DNA of 37,131 bases from an uncultured Faecalibacterium sp. (lineage in GTDB: Bacteria; Bacillota; Clostridia; Oscillospirales; Ruminococcaceae), in NCBI GenBank assembly GCA_904394215.1, contig CAJFNF010000022.1:1-37131 (forward strand), given 5' to 3'. This document shows, piece by piece, positions 31,915-37,131 of the stretch. The translations under genes were made by a program, and so were the position numbers. The notes below the pieces were generated by a model, which did no database searches, was not told the origin of the DNA, and was given only the letters and a program-made list of their open reading frames with translations. Positions within the stretch are counted from its first letter, which is position 1; each line of letters begins with the position of its first letter.

Positions 31915-32370
31915 ATGTCCAAGACAAAAGACTGTCCGAACCAGAACACCATTCAGAAAGACGGCTCGCCGAGGAAAACGCAATTCATCAAATTCAGAGT
32001 CACCCCAGAAGAAAAGCGGGAACTGGAAATCATGTGTGAAATTCTTCACGTCAACATGTCCACCCTGCTTCGCCGCTGCTTATGCACCAAACCCATCAAG
32101 CAAACCATTGTTGTCACCGGCGGCGGAGAAGATGCACTGAAACTTCTCTCTGACCTGCTGGGACAATGCGGTAAGATCGGCAGCAATCTGAACCAGCTTG
32201 CCCGCCACTTCAACAGCGGCGGCAAAGATTCAGAAGAAATTCGGGCACAACTCTTGACCGAACTGTCTGCCCTCACACTCTTTCGGCTGGACGCCGAGAA
32301 AAAGATGGGAGAACTGTATGGCAACCATCAAGCATACAAGCTCGAAGAACTCCGATCTTACGGCACCTGA
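31915..32370 (+). CDS. MobC-like relaxosome accessory protein
   Basis: A 151-residue DNA-binding protein. FIKFRVTPEEKRELEIMCEI followed by LHVNMSTLLRRCL (about 23-56) is a ribbon-helix-helix-type segment; GQCGKIGSNLNQLARHFNSG (about 82-101) is the MobC signature. It assists the relaxase at oriT during mobilization. AAGGAGG lies before the ATG; longer upstream frames lack a ribosome site. The 3' end overlaps the relaxase start by 53 bases, so the two are coupled. Confidence 0.85.
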   Translation: MSKTKDCPNQNTIQKDGSPRKTQFIKFRVTPEEKRELEIMCEILHVNMSTLLRRCLCTKPIKQTIVVTGGGEDALKLLSDLLGQCGKIGSNLNQLARHFNSGGKDSEEIRAQLLTELSALTLFRLDAEKKMGELYGNHQAYKLEELRSYGT

Positions 32371-33898
32371 ACACTACCTGACCTTTCAGCACAACGAGTA
32401 TACCGGTCTTCCAATTCTGGATGAGAACGGCCGGCCCAAGCTGCGGGAGGAGTACTTACTGGACACCCTGGAATGCGGCGGGCAGTCCTTTGCCATGGCC
32501 TGCCTGCTGGCAAACCGGAAGTACGGAAAGAACTTCTTTCCCGACGATGTGAAAACCCACCAATATATCATCAGCTTCGACCCGCGGGACGCTGTGGACA
32601 ACGGACTAACCCTGGAAAAGGCCCAGGCCCTTGGCCTGCAGTTCTGCAAGGAAAACTTTCCGGGTCATCCCGCCATTGTCTGCGCCCACCCCGACGGGCA
32701 CAACGGAGCTGGGAATATTCACGTACACATTGTCATCGGCAGCGTCCGGGTGCGGGCGATCCCTCGACAGCCCTATATGGAAAAGCCCTGCGACTGGCAG
32801 GAGGGCATGAAGCACCGCTGCACCGCCGCGATGCTCCGGCACCTTTGGGTCGAGACCATGGAGCTTTGCCAGGAGGCCGGTCTCTACCAGATCGACCTGT
32901 TGAACGGCACCGGCGAACGGATTACCGAAAAGGAATACTGGGCACAGCGGCGCGGCCAGCGCCGCCTCGACCACGCCAACCAGAAGGCATCTGCTTCCGG
33001 TCAGCCTATCCGGCAAACCAAATATGAAACCGAGAAAGCGGCCCTTCGGAGGCAAATCCATTCTGTTCTGGCCAAGGCTACCAGCTTGGAGGAATTTTCC
33101 GCTCAGCTTTTGCAGGAGCATGGCGTCACGGTTCGTGAGAGCCGCGGCCGGTTCAGTTACCTCACCGCCGGCCGGACCAAACCCATCTCCTCCCGCAAGC
33201 TGGGCGATGATTTTTCCAAAGAGAAAGTTCTGGTCACTCTCGCCCAAAACGCCGAGCGAAAGAAAACCGCCAAACTCTACAGTTCTGATCCTCACCCCAA
33301 CCGCATCAGCCGCCTGATTGACATTCAAGCCAAGCTGGCCGCAGGCAAGGGCGCAGGTTACGAGCACTGGGCCAAGATTTTCAATCTCAAACAGCTGGCA
33401 AAATCTATGGCGCTTTTCACCCGGTACAATCTGAACAGCGAGGAGGAACTGGACGCCCGTGTTAAGGAACTGGCAGAAAAGTATAGCGAGGCCAACAAGG
33501 TGGTCAAAGACCTGGAGAACCGCATCAAAGCCAACCGGGAATTGAGCCGCCATGCTCTGGCCTACGTTCAGAACAAGAAGATTGTCCAGCAGGTCAAGAC
33601 TGCAAAGAACCCGGAAGTCTTTCGGGAACAGCACCGTGCCGAACTGACAGCTTACCAGGCGGCAGCCGCCTATTTCAAGGCTCAAAAGATCACCAAACTG
33701 CCCAGCCTGAAACAGCTGGAAACGGAACGTGAACAGCTGATCTCGGAAAAAGCCCAGTTCTATGAGGCGTACCGTGAAGCAAAAAAGGCATGGATGGAAC
33801 TCAGCACCGCACAGCAAAATCTGTTGTCGACCCTCCACCGAGAAGATCACCAGCAGATCCAGGAAGGAGGGCTGCATGACCCAGACATTGCGCATTGA
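32318..33898 (+). CDS. Relaxase, MobA/VirD2-type (Relaxase/mobilization nuclease)
   Basis: A 526-residue relaxase that would nick oriT and pilot the DNA strand in conjugation. The N-terminal nuclease domain (1-200) has a candidate tyrosine in PEHYLTFQ and the three-histidine metal site H128, H135 and H137 in GHNGAGNIHVHIV. The C-terminal half is helical and charged, with coiled-coil-like stretches (about 380-520). No type IV secretion genes are visible in the window, so the element is probably mobilizable rather than self-transferring. Overlaps mobC at its start and the ParB-like gene at its end. Confidence 0.88.
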   Translation: MATIKHTSSKNSDLTAPEHYLTFQHNEYTGLPILDENGRPKLREEYLLDTLECGGQSFAMACLLANRKYGKNFFPDDVKTHQYIISFDPRDAVDNGLTLEKAQALGLQFCKENFPGHPAIVCAHPDGHNGAGNIHVHIVIGSVRVRAIPRQPYMEKPCDWQEGMKHRCTAAMLRHLWVETMELCQEAGLYQIDLLNGTGERITEKEYWAQRRGQRRLDHANQKASASGQPIRQTKYETEKAALRRQIHSVLAKATSLEEFSAQLLQEHGVTVRESRGRFSYLTAGRTKPISSRKLGDDFSKEKVLVTLAQNAERKKTAKLYSSDPHPNRISRLIDIQAKLAAGKGAGYEHWAKIFNLKQLAKSMALFTRYNLNSEEELDARVKELAEKYSEANKVVKDLENRIKANRELSRHALAYVQNKKIVQQVKTAKNPEVFREQHRAELTAYQAAAAYFKAQKITKLPSLKQLETEREQLISEKAQFYEAYREAKKAWMELSTAQQNLLSTLHREDHQQIQEGGLHDPDIAH

Positions 33899-34832
33899 CC
33901 CCGAATTCAAGGCACAGATTCCGCCCCTGACCCAAGAGGAACGAAAGCAACTGGAAGAAAACATTTTGGCAGAAGGGGAGCTGCTGGCCCCGATCCTTGT
34001 TTGGAACGGCACCATTGTGGACGGACACAACCGCTATGAAATTTTGCAAAGCCATCCGGAAATTCCATGCAGCATCCGGGACTTGGAACTGGAAACACGG
34101 GATGAAGTCCTCGTCTGGATTTGCAAACATCAACTTGGCCGGCGGAACCTGACGCCTGAGCAGAAAAAGTTTCTGATGGGCAAGCAGTACGACGCTGAAA
34201 AGCAGGCTGATGGATTTCATGGAAATCAGCACACGCGCCCGGTACCGTCTGCTGGTGCTCAAAATGAACATCAGCAGACCGCTGAGAAAACCTGTGAACG
34301 GATCGCGCGGGAGAACCATGTCAGCGCCAGTGCTGTTCGCCGGGCAGCACTGTTCGCGGCAGGCGTGGATCTCGCAGAGGAGTTGTGTCCTGGCATCCGA
34401 CAGCGGGTTCTTTCCGGCGATTTGAAAGCACCGGACGCACTCTTTGAGCGGCTGGCCAAGGCCAGACCGGAAGAATATGACGTCCTTCTGGAGCAGATCA
34501 AGAACCCTCAGTCCAGGGCAAAGCCTGCCACTAGGCAGAAATTGTTTCAGGCAGAGAAAAGTGCATCAAGTGAGCCAATGTTGGCACCGCACCAAGGCGA
34601 GAGCAAGCTGGTCCCTGAGGAGGCATCCGCCCTTTACAGCCAGCTTGCCGATGCCTCAACGGCCATGCAGGAACGCTGGAGCACCATCTTCAAGCAAATG
34701 CCTACGCTGCTTACTGACTCAGAACAGAGAAAAGCTGTTCAGGCTATTCTGGAAAATCATCTTGTGTATCTGGCGGCGTTGGGCTTTGACTTGTCAGGCA
34801 TGGCGGAATCAAAGCGTGAACAATCTGACTAG
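33876..34832 (+). CDS. ParB-like nuclease-domain protein of the mobile element
   Basis: A 318-residue protein. Residues about 15-110 form a ParB/Srx domain with LTQEERKQLEENIL, APILVWNGTIVDGHNRYEIL and KHQLGRRNLTPEQ; a middle HTH region (ARENHVSASAVRRAALFAAG) and a helical C-terminus follow. On mobile elements such proteins work in partitioning, gene control or plasmid-like maintenance; no ParA is visible. AAGGAGG precedes the ATG, which lies inside the relaxase 3' end, so expression is coupled to mobilization genes. Confidence 0.82.
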   Translation: MTQTLRIDPEFKAQIPPLTQEERKQLEENILAEGELLAPILVWNGTIVDGHNRYEILQSHPEIPCSIRDLELETRDEVLVWICKHQLGRRNLTPEQKKFLMGKQYDAEKQADGFHGNQHTRPVPSAGAQNEHQQTAEKTCERIARENHVSASAVRRAALFAAGVDLAEELCPGIRQRVLSGDLKAPDALFERLAKARPEEYDVLLEQIKNPQSRAKPATRQKLFQAEKSASSEPMLAPHQGESKLVPEEASALYSQLADASTAMQERWSTIFKQMPTLLTDSEQRKAVQAILENHLVYLAALGFDLSGMAESKREQSD

Positions 34833-35189
34833 CTTTTCTTCCAGCCCACTCCGGCAGGATGAGATCAGGGCAGGCTGATGCGCCCGGATTGCGCCCGCTC
34901 ATAAAAAAGAGCGGGAAGTGAAATTTTCCCGCCCTACGCGCCCGCCTGTAAAAAAGCATCTTAACTTTTGATGTAATAACGTTGCTTTTAGAAGATTTCG
35001 CTTTTTGCTTTGCCGCCCTATCATCCGCCCAGAAGGGCGGTTCCGGGCGGGTGGGGCGGATCGGGCGGGTATTTTTGCATTCCTGCTTGTAATTTTTCCG
35101 GCTTCCAAAGGATGGAGGCCGGCTTTTCCACACTTGGGATTCCAGGATCCCGTATTAACTGGGTGTGTGGACCGGAACAGGAGGTGTCG
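34833..35189 (+). other. Intergenic region with alternative hairpins and a G-quadruplex motif
   Basis: About 350 bases without a convincing gene. CCCGCTC (34894-34900) can pair with GAGCGGG (34909-34915), but the latter also overlaps GCGGGAA (34911-34917), which can pair with TTCCCGC (34926-34932), giving two exclusive hairpins. Further on, six G-tracts fall within 35 bases (35035-35069), including GGG-N7-GGG-C-GGG-T-GGGG, a standard quadruplex pattern; CCGCCC/GGGCGG hairpins compete with it. The region may hold the ParB gene terminator and a control or replication element. Confidence 0.5.
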
Positions 35190-35453
35190 TTGAACAAAAA
35201 GAAAAAAGCTGTAAACCACTCTTACTACCCGGACGGAGTCATCGAGCGGCTGGCCCGATGCTTTTATCCGGCGATTCTGGAAAGCTTCAACAATGAGGAA
35301 GACCAGAAAGCCTTTGCCGCATGGCAGGCAGAGCAGGCCCGCTGTTCGGCAAAAGAAAAGCAGAGCGTTCCCGACGGGGAACGCCCTGCCATCCATACAC
35401 AGCTTTTTTCAAGTTGGGTGCGTCCTTCGGGGGCGCACCCTTTTTATTTTTAA
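35190..35453 (+). CDS. Small conserved-looking protein of the mobile element, TTG start
   Basis: An 87-codon frame starting at TTG with AGGAGG five bases before it. The product opens with basic MNKKKKAVNHSYYPDGVIER and continues with LARCFYPAILESFNNEED and a QAEQ-rich helix. It resembles short proteins that follow relaxase genes in Firmicutes mobile elements, function unknown. The frame passes through the hairpin at 35416-35440 before its stop, so the last residues are encoded by the terminator. Confidence 0.6.
   Translation: MNKKKKAVNHSYYPDGVIERLARCFYPAILESFNNEEDQKAFAAWQAEQARCSAKEKQSVPDGERPAIHTQLFSSWVRPSGAHPFYF
35416..35450 (+). terminator. Terminator inside the 3' end of the small mobile-element gene
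   Basis: A 7-bp stem (35416-35422 with 35434-35440) followed by TTTTTATTTTT. It lies upstream of the stop codon of the gene at 35190-35453. Another 8-bp hairpin, GCGTTCCC/GGGAACGC, is at 35365-35384. Confidence 0.75.
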
Positions 35454-35500
35454 CCAAGAAGATGAACCAGCCTAATCTAGCTTTCGATGTGTCCGTACGA

Positions 35501-35782
35501 TCAGCAATCCACCCATTCTATTTCCTGCTCGACTTCCCAAAAAGTCTTCCCATCGAAAATAGGGGCAGTTTGAAACTCTTCCTGGCCTTCCTTGATGGAC
35601 GAACCGTTGTATTCCCAAACACAGTCTTCCGCAGCAGGATCTATTTGGAAAATTTCCATATGGACAGTGTTTTCATTGGGCATATATCCCTGAAACCAAT
35701 ACTTTTTACCTTTGTAGATAAACACGGTGTCCTGGCATGTGTAAATTCTATCTACAAATTCGTTTACATTTCCGTTAAGCAT
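35501..35782 (-). CDS. Hypothetical small protein
   Basis: A 93-residue acidic protein (MLNGNVNEFVDRIYTCQDTV at the start; WVDC at the end) with alternating hydrophobic and charged residues that suggest a small beta-rich fold (VFIYKGKKYWFQGYM). No family recognised. AAGGAG lies 10 bases before the ATG; an overlapping ATG nearer to the ribosome site gives only a 7-codon frame. It lies at the right boundary of the mobile block, between converging units. Confidence 0.55.
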   Translation of the reverse strand: MLNGNVNEFVDRIYTCQDTVFIYKGKKYWFQGYMPNENTVHMEIFQIDPAAEDCVWEYNGSSIKEGQEEFQTAPIFDGKTFWEVEQEIEWVDC

Positions 35783-35885
35783 CTCATTCTATCTCCTTAC
35801 AATATACAGCTATAACTTTTTCAGTTTGGGTGCACCCTGCGAGGCTCATCCTTTTTCTTTTGAAACTCCAATTTCAAATCAAAGG

Positions 35886-37064
35886 TTAGTGCCTGAAATT
35901 CATACGTTTAAAACAAAAATAAAATATCGTGACGCAGAGAGTCAATACCATAAAAACAGAATAGACTGTATGAAACGCTAAAATCTTGAACGCAATCGTG
36001 ATTAACACAGTCAACCCAATTCGCATCAGAACGGTCATAAAGCTGATCATGGATTGGTAATAGGAGCTGCTTGTCAAGTCGTCGATGCTGTCAATCACAC
36101 AAAGGTTGAGGTTCAGACTGTAATAGGAAAAGCACAGCTCCTGCAAAAATACCCCCGCCAAAATCAATAAGACCTTTCCACTCACCAGAAGAAGAAAACT
36201 GAATGGCATGAGCAAGAGAATCATTTTGGAAATAACAGTGGAACGAAATCGGTCATAGAGTTTTACTCCCAAAATATTGATCAGACCAAAAGAAGAATAA
36301 ATCATTCCAATGATTTCAACTGAAATGCCCGCAGATTCAAAAATAGGAGAAAAGAAGTCAAAGTTTGAGATTAAAATGGATGTACAGGTGGTGGCAAACA
36401 ACATTTCGATCATAAGAAGCTTGTTTCGGAAGATTTTCCCCATGATTTGTCCTGAAAGGGACAAAAAACTTTGGGAGCCTTTGACAGATCCAGAGTAAGA
36501 ATCCACCGGCATAGCCAGGAGCAGGAAGGAAGCCGCCACATAAAAAAGGATGGTAATGAGAATCGGCAAATAGATGTTTTGGGTATACAGGATGGTGCTG
36601 AAAAAGGCTAAAACAAAATTGACGCCATAACCGTACTGGGTTACTTGAATTTTCAGCTGCTGATAGTCCATTTTTCGTTCGGTACACAAGGCCAGGAAAT
36701 AGGAGTCTTTTGCCCCTGACTCCCAAGCATCAGCCATACCCAAAATTACATTGGCCAGCAGAAAGCCCGGGAAACTGGGAACAACCAGATAAAAAACAAA
36801 AGACGCTGCAATCAAGATCCGTGACAGGAGAACGGCATAGCGGTTGCCGTATCGATCCGAGAAATACCCGCTGGGAAGTTCAAAACCAAATGCAAACAAC
36901 GTAAAGACCAGTTTGAACAAGGAAATGTCTGCATCCTGCATCAGAAAGTGAATCAGATACAAGGTTTTGACAGAGGTAATCAGAGCTTGGGTGGACAAGA
37001 GCTCAAACAAGATCATTCGAATTCGCAGAGCCCGGGTCAGTCCCAAATTTTGTGTAAAGTCCAA
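35886..37064 (-). CDS. MFS transporter
   Basis: A 392-residue membrane protein with about 12 hydrophobic segments. FGFELPSGYFSDRYGNRYAV near residues 58-77 is the loop 2-3 signature (G-x-x-x-D-R-x-G) of the major facilitator superfamily, and the two halves of about six TMs are visible. The N-terminus lacks the usual long soluble part, and the substrate is unknown; drug or peptide efflux is the common role of this subtype. The only start found in the expected place is TTG with no ribosome site, so the true start or an intact 5' end is uncertain. AT-rich, like the cargo. Confidence 0.8.
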   Translation of the reverse strand: MDFTQNLGLTRALRIRMILFELLSTQALITSVKTLYLIHFLMQDADISLFKLVFTLFAFGFELPSGYFSDRYGNRYAVLLSRILIAASFVFYLVVPSFPGFLLANVILGMADAWESGAKDSYFLALCTERKMDYQQLKIQVTQYGYGVNFVLAFFSTILYTQNIYLPILITILFYVAASFLLLAMPVDSYSGSVKGSQSFLSLSGQIMGKIFRNKLLMIEMLFATTCTSILISNFDFFSPIFESAGISVEIIGMIYSSFGLINILGVKLYDRFRSTVISKMILLLMPFSFLLLVSGKVLLILAGVFLQELCFSYYSLNLNLCVIDSIDDLTSSSYYQSMISFMTVLMRIGLTVLITIAFKILAFHTVYSVFMVLTLCVTIFYFCFKRMNFRH

Positions 37065-37094
37065 TGAGTGCAGGAATAGAGCGAAATTTATATG

Positions 37095-37126
37095 TAGGCG
37101 GCAGCGGCTTGACCGTCTGCCGCCTA
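37095..37126. terminator. Hairpin upstream of the MFS gene
   Basis: A perfect 9-bp inverted repeat TAGGCGGCA/TGCCGCCTA (37095-37103, 37118-37126) with a 14-base loop at the window's right edge. It is possibly the terminator of a gene outside the window. No T-run is visible on the reverse strand; ATATAAATTT follows there. Confidence 0.4.
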
Positions 37127-37131
37127 TGTCT

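Noticed and set aside
1..37131. CRISPR arrays and complete tRNA or rRNA genes
   Set aside because: No regularly spaced repeats, no cloverleaf and no rRNA sequence noticed in reading the window; absence judged by eye only.

Overview
The window looks like the chromosome of a GC-rich Clostridia, most likely a gut Oscillospiraceae/Ruminococcaceae (Faecalibacterium/Gemmiger/Subdoligranulum type). The grounds are Firmicutes-style promoters and AGGAGG ribosome sites on very GC-rich genes, a fermentative L-lactate dehydrogenase, a BglG/PTS sugar locus, and FMN-binding lipoproteins of the kind found in gut Firmicutes. This placement is inference from gene content and composition; there is no rRNA gene in the window.

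Positions 1-17.8 kb are core-like and GC-rich. From the left: the 5' end of an IS3-type transposase; a leftward operon of a small membrane protein, an XRE regulator and three one-carbon folate genes (5-formyl-THF cyclo-ligase, FchA-type cyclohydrolase, FolD); a MraY-type glycosyl-1-phosphate transferase; a strongly supported unassigned structured RNA gene at about 4390-4640; a lipoprotein; the proline operon proC-proB-proA; a secreted FMN/FAD flavoprotein reductase; a uridine-kinase-like P-loop protein; a ferredoxin-like protein and L-LDH; a BglG antiterminator behind its own RNA switch, with a PTS EIICBA permease; and an FMN-binding-type lipoprotein.

From about 17.8 kb to at least 35.5 kb the sequence is a mobile, mosaic island. 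A large serine recombinase sits at its left edge and its reading frame runs out of the island into host DNA. A mobilization block lies at 31.7-35.5 kb (candidate oriT, MobC, relaxase, ParB-like protein, small protein). Between them is AT-richer cargo: a UDG-fold-like protein, a DUF5067-type lipoprotein, a CoiA-like nuclease, a membrane-anchored coiled-coil HNH nuclease and a type I restriction-modification locus (hsdM, hsdS, a two-TM accessory protein, hsdR). hsdM is broken by a deletion that removes its SAM-binding motif I. An MFS transporter lies at the right edge.

The points most worth attention are: (1) the unassigned ncRNA with a near-consensus promoter, several hairpins and a terminator; (2) a FolD that lacks the cyclohydrolase lysine, encoded directly after an FchA that could supply that step; (3) the CoiA-like plus membrane-HNH nuclease pair downstream of a type I RM operon, a plausible undescribed defence module; (4) the broken hsdM; and (5) the recombinase reading through its attachment site, which carries a tRNA/tmRNA-like 3' end and terminator.
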